DNA of 33,413 bases from Thioalkalivibrio sp. ALE14 (GTDB lineage: Bacteria > Pseudomonadota > Gammaproteobacteria > Ectothiorhodospirales > Ectothiorhodospiraceae). This document shows, in pieces, positions 7,970-15,585 of this stretch. A model generated the notes under the pieces. The model was not told the origin of the DNA. It worked only from the letters and a program-made list of their open reading frames with translations, and did not search any database. How positions within the stretch are numbered: the stretch's first letter is position 1; each line of letters starts with the position of its first letter. The position numbers and the translations under genes are program-made. The stretch spans positions 1-33,413 of the forward strand of contig NZ_AQXY01000015.1 in NCBI RefSeq assembly GCF_000376845.1, written 5' to 3'.

Positions 7970-7979
7970 AAGGGAATAT
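7964..7979. promoter_or_regulatory. Small palindrome upstream of the ParA gene, possible operator
   Basis: ATATTC-AAGG-GAATAT is a perfect 6-bp inverted repeat with a 4-bp spacer. It overlaps the right foot of the long hairpin and lies 28 bp before the ParA start codon. The size and position suit a dimeric regulator. No clear -35/-10 pair could be assigned. Confidence 0.3.
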
Positions 7980-8007
7980 GCACTCGTGTTCCCTCTAAGG
8001 AGACGCC

Positions 8008-8652
8008 ATGCAGACCGTCGTCGCCAATCTCAAGGGCGGTACCGGAAAGAGTACCGTGGTCTTTAACCTGGCCCTGTGGTTGCAGGAGGGGCGTCGGCGC
8101 GCCCTGACCGTGGATCTGGATCCGCAACGAACCCTCAGTGATGTCCTCGAGGTGCGCCAGGAGGAAGGTTACGAGCCCGCCGTGGATGCGGCGGAGGATC
8201 TCGAGGCGGCCGGTGCGCGGGCTGGCGAGTACGACGAGGTGCTGATCGACGTGGGTGCGTCGGACATGGCCTCGCTGATGGCGGCGGTGGAGGCCGCCGA
8301 TCGTGTGCTGATCCCGGTGCCACCCAGCCAGGCGGACGTCTGGTCGACCTATCGTTTTGTGCAGCGGATCCAGGAGCAGCGGGGAACGCGCGCGCGTCCG
8401 GAGATCCTGGCGTTTATCAACCGGGCCGACACGCACCAGGCGGTGCGCGAAAGCGACGAGACCTTCGAGGCGCTGCAGCAGATCGAGGGCGTTCGCCTGC
8501 TCAAGCCGCGGTTGAAGCAGCGCATGGCCTTCCGCCGCTCGTTCAGCGAGGGGCTTTCGGTACGCGAGCTGGAGCCGCGAGGCAAGGCCTCTGCCGAGCT
8601 GGACGCCCTGGCGGCTGCTTTGTTCGGACGTAGCCGTCGCAAGAAAAAATAA
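8008..8652 (+). CDS. Orphan ParA/MinD-type ATPase
   Basis: A 214-residue P-loop ATPase of the ParA family, which position plasmids, chromosomes or protein cargos on the nucleoid or membrane. The deviant Walker A motif is KGGTGKST (9-16) with its signature lysine. Walker A' is VDLDPQ (about 36-41) and Walker B is VLIDVGAS, where many ParA proteins have a DTPP-like end. The protein is short, lacks an N-terminal DNA-binding domain and ends in a basic RSRRKKK. That fits the small cargo-positioning type rather than a plasmid partition ParA. No ParB or parS-like gene adjoins it. AAGGAG lies seven bases before the ATG. The same strand and small gaps link it to the DUF302, coiled-coil and dynamin-like genes. 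Cargo is unknown; sulfur globules are my inference. Confidence 0.85.
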   Translation: MQTVVANLKGGTGKSTVVFNLALWLQEGRRRALTVDLDPQRTLSDVLEVRQEEGYEPAVDAAEDLEAAGARAGEYDEVLIDVGASDMASLMAAVEAADRVLIPVPPSQADVWSTYRFVQRIQEQRGTRARPEILAFINRADTHQAVRESDETFEALQQIEGVRLLKPRLKQRMAFRRSFSEGLSVRELEPRGKASAELDALAAALFGRSRRKKK

Positions 8653-8702
8653 TATGGCGCGTCCGGGATGACCGTGACGCGGACACCGACGAGGAGACGT
8701 AC

Positions 8703-9290
8703 ATGCGCTTCATACGCAATGCACTGGTCGTGATCGGGCTTTTGGCACTGGTTGGCGTGGGGTATGCCATCTTTGCCTTCGAGCCCTATATGAGCCAGGC
8801 CCGTTCGCTGGACTCCCAAGCGCCCAAGGTCTATTCGCAGATGGCCCGCACGGTGCTGGAGACCGGCGATGCCGCCGAGGCGATGGTCTACAAGCGCAAG
8901 GTGGAAGAGGGCCTGGCGGTGGAGGACGTGGAAGATATCCTGCGCCTGGTAGCCAACGAGCTGAATATTCGCAACGTTGGTGAGCTGCCGATGGGCGAGG
9001 AAGTCCGCAGCGTCACCGGCGAGGATTTCCCGTTCCTGAAGATCTACATGTTCTGCGACGTGGCCATCGCCGCGCAGATGGTGCGGCACAGTCCGGCGAT
9101 GGCTGCGTATCTGCCGTGCCGGATCGTCTTGCAGGAGGATGCCGAGGGCGACCTCTGGCTGATGACGCTGGACCTGGACCCGATGATCCACGGGGGACGC
9201 CCGTTGCCCGACGATCTGTACGAGCAGGCGGTGTTCGTGAAGGAATCACTTGAAGAGATCATTGATCGCGCTGCCGTTGGCGCCTTCTGA
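8703..9290 (+). CDS. Membrane-anchored DUF302 domain protein
   Basis: A 195-residue protein with one N-terminal TM helix or uncleaved signal (about 7-26) and a periplasmic domain. Residues 105-165 fit DUF302: a beta strand (FLKIYMFCDVAIAA), an alpha helix, then LPCRIVLQED and a final strand LWLMTLDLDP. Two cysteines (118 and 139) stand out; CRI is the common family position. The function of DUF302 is not established, and these proteins are often found in sulfur-oxidiser and heavy-metal gene neighbourhoods. GAGGAG precedes the ATG. It lies 50 bp after the ParA gene, so probably the same transcript. Confidence 0.72.
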   Translation: MRFIRNALVVIGLLALVGVGYAIFAFEPYMSQARSLDSQAPKVYSQMARTVLETGDAAEAMVYKRKVEEGLAVEDVEDILRLVANELNIRNVGELPMGEEVRSVTGEDFPFLKIYMFCDVAIAAQMVRHSPAMAAYLPCRIVLQEDAEGDLWLMTLDLDPMIHGGRPLPDDLYEQAVFVKESLEEIIDRAAVGAF

Positions 9291-9334
9291 CGGGGTAATG
9301 GACCCCATTTCCATGAATCAACAAAGGGCGTTCA

Positions 9335-9856
9335 ATGAGTGAGGCAAGTAGCAGCGAGTTTGAAGAGGTTCGGGACGAGGCGGACAAGGCGGATGCCCGG
9401 TCCAAGCGTCTGGAATTAATTGTGTACACGGCCCTGGTGGCCTTCATCGTGCTGGCGATCTACGGCTTCTGGCTGATCACCAGCCTGACCCGTGATGTCA
9501 GTCAGTTGACCGAGGAGATCGCGGAAATGACCCGGGTGGTGGATCGCGACATGTCCACCATCGCCGGTCACATGGCCTCGATGGATCACCAGATGACCGA
9601 TATCAACAACACGATGCGGGTGATGAACGAGGAAGTGGCCGTGATCGCGAACAATACCCGCTCGATGGACGCCAACATCGGCTCGATGACGCGCGATACC
9701 AGCGTCATGGCGGGCTCTGTCGTGGGCATGCAGCAGGACATGTGGAGCCTGAATCGCAATGTGGGGGCGCCCATGGGTATGATGAACATGTTCAACCCAT
9801 TCACCGATCAGAGTGGTCCGGTCCGGGGTTCGCCAGGGCCGTATTACCCGCGCTGA
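9335..9856 (+). CDS. Single-TM coiled-coil protein of unknown function
   Basis: A 173-residue protein that I do not recognise as a named family. A charged cytoplasmic N-terminus (1-27) precedes one TM helix (about 28-50). A long helical segment (52-142) follows with regularly spaced Met, Ile and Val (for example EMTRVVDRDMSTIAGHM), expected to form a coiled coil. The C-terminus is Pro/Gly-rich and has a Met-rich GAPMGMMNMF stretch (144-153). The layout suggests a membrane tether or scaffold. It lies 44 bp after the DUF302 gene and 27 bp before the dynamin-like gene. The ribosome site (AAAGGG) is weak. Confidence 0.7.
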   Translation: MSEASSSEFEEVRDEADKADARSKRLELIVYTALVAFIVLAIYGFWLITSLTRDVSQLTEEIAEMTRVVDRDMSTIAGHMASMDHQMTDINNTMRVMNEEVAVIANNTRSMDANIGSMTRDTSVMAGSVVGMQQDMWSLNRNVGAPMGMMNMFNPFTDQSGPVRGSPGPYYPR

Positions 9857-9883
9857 TCGCGCGTTTCGACTGACGGAGTCCGC

Positions 9884-11449
9884 ATGTTCAATCGTCCTGG
9901 TCCAAGGGTTCGCAAGCAGCTCAAGCTGCTGAGCGACCGCCTTGCCGAAGAGAATCCGGTGCTGAAGGGCGTTGTGGATCCCTTCCGGGATCTGGACCGG
10001 GTCGGCTATGCGGCCGGTCTGCTCGATCCCACCGAGGATTCCTACGCCTTCGGTATCTCCTGGTGGCCGATGATCGCCACGCTGGGGACCTTCTCCGCCG
10101 GCAAGTCCACGTTCATCAACGAGTACGTGGGCACGACCGTGCAGCGCAGTGGTTCCCAGGCGGTGGACGACAAGTTCACCGTTATCAGCTATGGCGGCAG
10201 CGAACACGTGCAGGAGCTGCCGGGGCTCGCACTCGACGGTGATCCGCGCTTCCCGTTCTATCGGGTGTCCGACGAGATCGAACGCATCACCGATGGCGGC
10301 GGCCGCACGGTGGATCACTTCCTGGCCATGAAGACCGCGCGTTCGGAGCGCCTGCGGGGTCGCATCATTATCGACTCCCCCGGGTTCGATGCCGACGAGC
10401 AGCGCGCGACCATCCTGCAGCTGACCGATCACATCATCGACCTGTCCGATCTGGTGCTGGTGTTCTTCGACGCCCGCCATCCGGAACCCGGCGCGATGCG
10501 CGACACCCTGGAGCATCTGGTCAATCGCGTGGCCGAACGCAACGACTTCACCAAGCTGGTGTTCATCCTCAACCAGATCGACACCACCTGGCGCGAGGAC
10601 AACCTGGAGGAGGTCGTCTCCGCCTGGCAGCGTGCGGTCGTGCGCCAGGGGAACGCCACCGGGCGTTTCTACTGCCTGTACAACGAGAGTGCGGCGGTGG
10701 AGATCGGCGACCCACAGGTGCGCGAGCGCTACGAGGAAAAGTCCCGGCGCGACCGCGAGGAGATCCATGCCAAGATTCAGGAGATCAGTTCTTCGCGTTC
10801 CTACCGCATCCTGGGTTCGCTGCAGGCCATCGCCGAATCGATCGAGATGGATGCCCTCCCGGCCCTGAAGAAGGCGCTGGAGCAGTGGCGTCGCCGCGTG
10901 GTGCAGTTCGATGCCGGGATGTTCGCGGTGGTCGCGGTGATCCTGGGCCTGGTGGGCTACCAGTCGGCGGGCGGCATCGCTCCCTGGACCGACGGCAGTG
11001 TCTGGCAGTCCATGGGTGAGCGCCCGCTGCTGACGGCCTTTGGCCTGGTGGTGCTGGCGATCGTGCTGGGCGGGATTCACTTTTTCAATCGCCGCTGGAT
11101 CGCGCGGCGCATCGCGCGGACGCTGCCGACCGAGAGCGCCGCCGGCAACTGGCAGGCGGCATTCGAAAAGAACACGCGTCCCTGGCGCCCGATGGTCGGG
11201 CGTGCACCGCTGGGGCTGGGGCGGCGCATGATCAGCCGCCTGCACCAGCTGCGCGACCGCGCCGAGGCCTACATCCAGCGTCTGAACAACCAGTTCGTGG
11301 ACGCCAGCCCGGTCTCGCGCCAGGGCGGACGGGCCTCCGCCACCGATGTTTACCATCCCAGAGAGCCGGAAGCCCCGGCCCCGGAACCCACGCCGGGCAC
11401 GGATGCGCCCCGCGATTACGCCGAGCCGGAGGCGCCGGAGAAGCGCTAG
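9884..11449 (+). CDS. EHD/dynamin-like large GTPase with two TM segments
   Basis: A 521-residue nucleotide-driven membrane-remodelling candidate. G1 is GTFSAGKST (68-76), the middle stretch DDKFTVISYG (95-104) resembles the EHD/dynamin switch region, G3 is DSPG (164-167) and G4 is NQID (230-233). SDLVLVFFDARHPEPG (188-203) resembles the EHD pattern 'RIILLFDAHK-D-S'. After a helical region (275-340) come two hydrophobic segments (about 345-362 and 383-402), so the protein is probably an integral inner-membrane protein, unlike eukaryotic EHDs. The C-terminus (485-521) is a Pro/Glu-rich disordered tail. Bacterial dynamin-like proteins fuse or bend membranes. Substrate membrane and nucleotide preference are unknown. 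Confidence 0.83.
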   Translation: MFNRPGPRVRKQLKLLSDRLAEENPVLKGVVDPFRDLDRVGYAAGLLDPTEDSYAFGISWWPMIATLGTFSAGKSTFINEYVGTTVQRSGSQAVDDKFTVISYGGSEHVQELPGLALDGDPRFPFYRVSDEIERITDGGGRTVDHFLAMKTARSERLRGRIIIDSPGFDADEQRATILQLTDHIIDLSDLVLVFFDARHPEPGAMRDTLEHLVNRVAERNDFTKLVFILNQIDTTWREDNLEEVVSAWQRAVVRQGNATGRFYCLYNESAAVEIGDPQVRERYEEKSRRDREEIHAKIQEISSSRSYRILGSLQAIAESIEMDALPALKKALEQWRRRVVQFDAGMFAVVAVILGLVGYQSAGGIAPWTDGSVWQSMGERPLLTAFGLVVLAIVLGGIHFFNRRWIARRIARTLPTESAAGNWQAAFEKNTRPWRPMVGRAPLGLGRRMISRLHQLRDRAEAYIQRLNNQFVDASPVSRQGGRASATDVYHPREPEAPAPEPTPGTDAPRDYAEPEAPEKR

Positions 11450-11488
11450 TCGGCTCGCGCCACACCCCGAAGCCGCACAGCTTGGGGG

Positions 11489-11503
11489 CGGCTATATTAG
11501 CCG
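11489..11503. promoter_or_regulatory. Palindrome over a -10-like box upstream of the microprotein
   Basis: CGGCTA-TAT-TAGCCG is a perfect inverted repeat whose centre contains TATATT, a plausible -10 element. No good -35 is seen at 16-18 bp. It lies 25 bp before the small membrane protein and could be an operator/promoter for that gene and the DsrE2 gene. Confidence 0.3.
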
Positions 11504-11527
11504 TAGATGTTGTGCAGGAGGAGCACG

Positions 11528-11674
11528 ATGACCATACTGGCATGGCTCATGTTTGCGTTGGCGATGATCCTGGTCCCAATCTCCGTATGGGCCAGCATGG
11601 CGGCGCTGGGGATATGTGCGGGCTGTGCACTGATCCGCGACTGGCGCAGGGGGCGCCAGGCGTCGGGGCAGTAG
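11528..11674 (+). CDS. 48-residue membrane microprotein
   Basis: A short open frame with strong AGGAGGAG (11516-11523) a few bases upstream of its ATG. The product begins MTILAWLMFALAMILVPISV, a hydrophobic stretch continuing to about residue 36. CAGC-like cysteines are at residues 30 and 33 (ICAGCAL), and the tail RDWRRGRQASGQ is basic and cytoplasmic by the positive-inside rule. It has one or two TM segments and resembles no family I know. The ribosome binding site, hydrophobicity pattern and position between the dynamin-like and DsrE2 genes support it as real. Confidence 0.55.
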   Translation: MTILAWLMFALAMILVPISVWASMAALGICAGCALIRDWRRGRQASGQ

Positions 11675-11706
11675 GCCCGCCCGCGGGCTTTAATGATTAA
11701 CCAATC

Positions 11707-11747
11707 GGGACGGATCCCGCGCAGGGGGCTGCGGCGGATCCGGTCCC
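11707..11747 (+). other. GC-rich hairpin in front of the DsrE2 gene
   Basis: GGGACGGATCC (11707-11717) pairs with GGATCCGGTCCC (11736-11747) with one bulge, and CGCAG/CTGCG extends the stem inward. Only three Ts follow and then the ribosome site of the next gene. It could be a weak terminator or attenuator, or an mRNA-stabilising leader fold. Confidence 0.45.
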
Positions 11748-11772
11748 TTTACCACTGGAGGAGAACGTACCA

Positions 11773-12243
11773 ATGAGTGATCAGAAGAAAATGGCCATCA
11801 TCGCCACCAAGGGCAGCCTGGACTGGGGTTACCCCCCGTTCATCCTGGCCTCGACGGCGGCCGCCCTGGGCTATGACTGCGAGGTGTTCTTCACCTTCTA
11901 CGGCCTGCAGCTGCTGCGCAAGAAGCTGGACCTGCAGGTGACCTCGCTGGGTAACCCGGGCATGCCGATGCCCATGCCCATGCCGGTGATGCTCCAGGCC
12001 CTGCCGGGCATGCAGAAAATGATGACCGTCATGATGAAGAAGAAGATGGCGGCGAAGGGTGTCTCCGATCTGGGCGACCTGCGCGAGCTGTGCCTGGAGG
12101 CCGAGGTGCGCATGATCGCCTGCCAGATGACGGTGGACCTGTTCGACATGGATACCAGCGAATTCATCGACGGCGTGGAATACGCCGGGGCGGCCGCGTT
12201 CTTCGAGTTCGCCGGCGAGTCCGATATCTGCCTGTTCATCTGA
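11773..12243 (+). CDS. DsrE2-like sulfur-carrier family protein
   Basis: A 156-residue protein of the DsrE/DsrF superfamily, DsrE2 type. The early strand MAIIATKGSLDWGYPPFILASTAAALGY and EVFFTFYGLQLLRK (37-50) are typical of the group. A Met/Pro-rich loop (64-92, with PMPMPMP then MKKKM) precedes a second domain with IACQMTVDLFDM (115-126). Cys117 lies at the position of the conserved DsrE2 cysteine that takes part in persulfide transfer in sulfur oxidisers. Other cysteines are at 36, 107 and 153. Family members usually sit next to TusA and rhodanese genes, which are absent here. GGAGGAG precedes the ATG. A strong terminator follows. Confidence 0.83.
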   Translation: MSDQKKMAIIATKGSLDWGYPPFILASTAAALGYDCEVFFTFYGLQLLRKKLDLQVTSLGNPGMPMPMPMPVMLQALPGMQKMMTVMMKKKMAAKGVSDLGDLRELCLEAEVRMIACQMTVDLFDMDTSEFIDGVEYAGAAAFFEFAGESDICLFI

Positions 12244-12270
12244 ACCGGCGGCGCGCCTGACGCGCCCTCA

Positions 12271-12304
12271 AGGCCCCGCGGCCCCGGCTGCGGGGCCTTT
12301 TTCA
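12271..12304 (+). terminator. Rho-independent terminator after the DsrE2 gene
   Basis: AGGCCCCGC (12271-12279) pairs with GCGGGGCCT (12290-12298), followed by a T-rich stretch (TTTTTCATTTT). It starts 27 bp after the stop codon and closes the + strand cluster. Confidence 0.88.
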
Positions 12305-12320
12305 TTTTCGGGCGCTTGGT

Positions 12321-12486
12321 AGGTCAAGAGCGATTTACAGGAAGGTTGGAAGATCGGAATGGTTCAAGGATCAAGGGCGATAGCGGATGCTCGCGCGTTA
12401 CCCCATCGCCACACCACGGCACGGCGCGTCCTCAATCCCAATAAACCTTCCAACCTTCCTATCTTCCTGTAAATCGCCCTTGACCT
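12321..12486. repeat. Long inverted repeat flanking about 95 bp
   Basis: The left arm (12321-12352, AGGTCAAGAGCGATTTACAGG...) is repeated inverted at 12447-12486 with one substitution and an extra 8-base insert in the right arm. The enclosed DNA (about 12353-12446) has no gene; a further partial copy (TCAAGGGCGAT) lies inside it. Flanking composition is less GC-rich than the genes. The form suggests a small non-autonomous mobile element or a dispersed intergenic repeat. It lies between the converging DsrE2 and acyl-CoA synthetase genes. Confidence 0.75.
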
Positions 12487-12508
12487 GCTCCGTAAGGCGG
12501 GCGAGGGA

Positions 12509-14311
12509 TCAGTCGTGGCCGGCGTACATGGCCTCGATGGCGTTGGCGTAGTGCTTGGCGATGACCGGGCGCTTGAGCTTCATGGTCGGGGTCAGCATGC
12601 CGTTGTCGACCGACCAGGGTTCGTGCACCACGTGCACGTGGCGGATCTTGGCGTAGCCGGGGAAGTCGCGCAGCTGGTATTGAATCCGCTGCAGCAGGGC
12701 GCGTTCGGCGGAGCGCGGCAGCCGCCCGGAGGCGCCGGGGTCAAGCCCCTGGTCCTCGGCGAAGGTGGCCCAGGCCTCGGGTTCGGGGACGACCAGAGCG
12801 CTCAGAAACGCGTGCCCGTCGCCCACGACCATCACCTGGTCGAACAGGGCATCGAGCGCAATGGCCATCTCCATGTCCGCCGGCGGGACCTTCTCGCCGT
12901 TGGTCAGTACGAGGATGTCCTTGAGCCGTCCGGTTATAAAGATGTGTCCATCATCGTCGATGGTGGCCTGGTCCCCGCTATGCAGCCAGTGATCCTCGTC
13001 GATCGTGCTGGTGGTGGCCTCCTCGTTCTTCCAGTAGCCGAGCATCACGCAGCTGGAACGGGTCAGGAGCTCGTCCATCTCGCCGATCTTGACCTCGATC
13101 CCCGGCAGCGGCTTGCCGATGGAGGCGGGCAGGTTGTCGTCCGGGGTGTTCACGCTGACCACCGGGCTCGACTCGGTCATGCCGTAGCCGTGCAGGACCG
13201 GCAGCCCCAGGCCGATGAAGAAGCGCGCGATGGGTGGCGGCAACGGGGCACCCCCGCAGACGGCGAAGCGCAGCTTGCCGCCCAGGCGGTCCAGCACCTT
13301 GTGCGCGACGATGCGCTCCAGCAGTGGCCACAGCAGGAAGCCGGGGGACCAGGAGGCGCGGCCCTGCTGGTACTCGAAGCGGCGCCAGCCGATCGTGACG
13401 GTAGCCTTGAACAGGCCGCGGCCAATCGCGGATTTCTGTTTCAGGCCGGCCTGGATGCGGCCGTGCACCCGTTCGTAGATGCGCGGGACCGAGATCAGCA
13501 CGGTGGGCTGGACCGACATCAGGTCCTCGCCGAGCCCCTGGATGGAGCGCGCGAACGCCACCTCGGCGCCGATCAGCATGGGCATGTAGTAGCCGCCGGT
13601 GCGCTCCAGCATGTGCGACAGCGGCAGGAAGGAGAGGAAGCGGTCGGCATCCGACAGCGGCCCGGCGGTGGACGAGGCCTGGGCGTTGTCGAGGATGTTG
13701 CGGTGCGACAGCATCACGCCCTTGGGCCGGCCGGTGGTGCCGGAGGTGAACACGATGGTCGCCAGGGCCAGCGGGTCGAGGTCCGGATGGTGTACACGCT
13801 CGGGGTCGCCACGCTCCAGCCAGGTGTCGAGATCCATGACCCGCTCGTCGTCCGGTTCGCCGTCGGTGTGGCCCAGGCAGACGATGCGCTTCAGAGAGGG
13901 CATGTTCTCGAAGTGTTCCGACAGGCGCCGGTTGTGCACGCTCTCGCCTAGCAGGAGCAGGCGCGCCTGGGTCTGGCCGATGATGTAGGCGACGTTGTCC
14001 GGGCGGTCATCGGTGTACAGCGGGACGGTGATCAGCCCGAGTTCGGTGGCGGCCTGGTCGAAGGCGACCCACTCGCGCGAGTTGCCGAGCATCAGCGCGA
14101 CCCGTTCGCCGGGCTTGAAGCCTTCGCGCGCCAGTGCCGCCTGCCAGCGATCGACCATCGCGGCCATCTCGCCCCAGGTGGTCTGCTTCCAGGTCTCGTC
14201 GGCGGCGCTGAAGTGGCGGTAGGCCGGGGCATCCGGGCTCATGGACACGCGGGTGCGGAACAGCGCCGGCAGGGTCGGGGCCTGTTCCGGGGTGATGGTG
14301 GTCGACGACAT
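12509..14311 (-). CDS. Long-chain acyl-CoA synthetase (AMP-forming)
   Basis: A 600-residue ANL-superfamily enzyme that activates fatty acids to acyl-CoA through acyl-AMP. The P-loop TSGTTGRPKG is at 189-198, GYGMTESSPVV at 375-385, and the hinge/adenylate motif HSGDQATIDDDGHIFITGRLKDILV at about 444-468. The GEK near 472-474 is the usual end of the ATP-binding core. Length and motif order match FadD15/FAA1-type synthetases of bacteria. I placed the start at the ATG at 14311 (MSSTTITPEQ) because the upstream extension overlaps non-coding DNA and has no family similarity; GAGG precedes it. The gene is 95 bp downstream of the NicO gene, so it may have its own promoter. Confidence 0.9.
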   Translation of the reverse strand: MSSTTITPEQAPTLPALFRTRVSMSPDAPAYRHFSAADETWKQTTWGEMAAMVDRWQAALAREGFKPGERVALMLGNSREWVAFDQAATELGLITVPLYTDDRPDNVAYIIGQTQARLLLLGESVHNRRLSEHFENMPSLKRIVCLGHTDGEPDDERVMDLDTWLERGDPERVHHPDLDPLALATIVFTSGTTGRPKGVMLSHRNILDNAQASSTAGPLSDADRFLSFLPLSHMLERTGGYYMPMLIGAEVAFARSIQGLGEDLMSVQPTVLISVPRIYERVHGRIQAGLKQKSAIGRGLFKATVTIGWRRFEYQQGRASWSPGFLLWPLLERIVAHKVLDRLGGKLRFAVCGGAPLPPPIARFFIGLGLPVLHGYGMTESSPVVSVNTPDDNLPASIGKPLPGIEVKIGEMDELLTRSSCVMLGYWKNEEATTSTIDEDHWLHSGDQATIDDDGHIFITGRLKDILVLTNGEKVPPADMEMAIALDALFDQVMVVGDGHAFLSALVVPEPEAWATFAEDQGLDPGASGRLPRSAERALLQRIQYQLRDFPGYAKIRHVHVVHEPWSVDNGMLTPTMKLKRPVIAKHYANAIEAMYAGHD

Positions 14312-14406
14312 GAGAGGCCTCGCGCACTGGGTTCGATTGTCCCGGACGTTAGAGGACCCATGCGAACGGGGCAAGCCCGTCATGGACCGGCGTTTTCCTG
14401 TGCGAG

Positions 14407-15516
14407 TTAGCGGATCCCCAGTGGATGGGCCACGGGCTGGTAGGCGATTGCACCCAGGACCAGGCTGAGGCCGATCAGGGCGATTACGCCGCCGCCGGCC
14501 AGGCCCAGGGCCGGGCCGATGTAGGTGAGCCGGCCCATGCGGGTCGGGCCCAGCCAGCGCCGGGTCCAGTCGCGCGCGGAGACGGCGAGCGTAGCCAGCA
14601 CCGAGACGGTCGCGGCTGTGCCCAGCGACATCGCCAGCACGGCGGCGACACCGGCCCAGGCGAGCCCCAGGGCGGCGGAGACGGCCATGATCAGCACGGC
14701 CCCGGAACAGGGACGGATGCCGACGGCCAGTACGGTGCCCCACCAGGTCCCGCGGTGGTCGGGATCCACGTGGTGCGGGGTGCCGCAGCCGCAGTCGGGG
14801 TCGTGTTCATGTCCATGTGTGTCGCCATGGTCGTGGTCGTGTCCATGGACGGACGCGGCCCGATGCGCGCGATGCAGCCGCCAGGCGTGGCGCAGGGCGC
14901 GGGCCATCAGCCACAGCCCGAGCATCGCCACCAGGGCAAAGCTGGCGATCTCCAGGGTGCGCACCTGCCCCAGGGTGTCCCGCGCCAGCCAGCCGAACAG
15001 GCCGATCAGTACACCGACCAGGACAATGGCGGTCACACCCTGCGCCAGTGCCGAGACGGTGGACAGCAGGATGCCGCGGCGGAGGTTCTGCGGCTGGGTC
15101 AGCAGGTAGGCACTGATGACCGCCTTGCCGTGGCCAGGGCCGGCGGCATGGAAGATCCCGTAGAGCAGGCTGACCAGGATCAGGGCGCCGGCGGTGTGTG
15201 CGGTGGGGCCGTCGCGCAGGGCGTGCAGGCCCTCGGTCAGGCTGCGGTGGAGCTGGCGCTGGGTCTGGAGCATCCAGCCGGTCAGGCGTTCCAGGGGGCC
15301 GGGCGAGTCGGCCAGTGGGGCCAGGGTATCGAGGTGGTCCGGGGCAGCGGGGCTCCCGCGCTCGGCGGGCGCCTCGGTGGGGGCGCCAAGCGGATGACCG
15401 GTCTCGGCCTGCGCAAGGCCCGGACCGCCCCACAGCATCAGCAACGCGAGCAGCACCAGCAGCCCCGGAGGGGCGAGGTGCAGCGGCGGTCGGACTTGGT
15501 GAATCACGTGGTGCAT
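14407..15516 (-). CDS. NicO-family nickel/cobalt transporter with His-rich loop
   Basis: A 369-residue membrane protein of the NicO (RcnA-like) family that moves Ni2+ or Co2+ across the inner membrane. A signal-like TM (about 17-37) is followed by a periplasmic segment. The core holds GIFHAAGPGHGKAVISAYLL (120-139) and GIRPCSGAVLIMAVSAALG (266-284), the two family motifs. Between them is a His/Asp-rich loop (224-254, HGHDHDHGDTHGHEHDPD) with a CGCG pair, a likely metal-sensing or buffering site. The DUF1007 gene 69 bp upstream is its usual partner. I chose ATG 15516; an in-frame GTG at 15534 is possible. Direction of transport (import versus efflux) cannot be told from sequence. Confidence 0.88.
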   Translation of the reverse strand: MHHVIHQVRPPLHLAPPGLLVLLALLMLWGGPGLAQAETGHPLGAPTEAPAERGSPAAPDHLDTLAPLADSPGPLERLTGWMLQTQRQLHRSLTEGLHALRDGPTAHTAGALILVSLLYGIFHAAGPGHGKAVISAYLLTQPQNLRRGILLSTVSALAQGVTAIVLVGVLIGLFGWLARDTLGQVRTLEIASFALVAMLGLWLMARALRHAWRLHRAHRAASVHGHDHDHGDTHGHEHDPDCGCGTPHHVDPDHRGTWWGTVLAVGIRPCSGAVLIMAVSAALGLAWAGVAAVLAMSLGTAATVSVLATLAVSARDWTRRWLGPTRMGRLTYIGPALGLAGGGVIALIGLSLVLGAIAYQPVAHPLGIR

Positions 15517-15585
15517 GGCGTTACTGTATAACACGCGGCGGGTCGGGTGGTGTGTGCGACGTCCGGTTGCGAAGCGGCGCCGGGC

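Noticed and set aside
8008-8652. Plasmid or phage origin signal from the ParA gene
   Set aside because: No ParB, replication gene, parS-like repeats or integrase nearby; the flanking genes are chromosomal.
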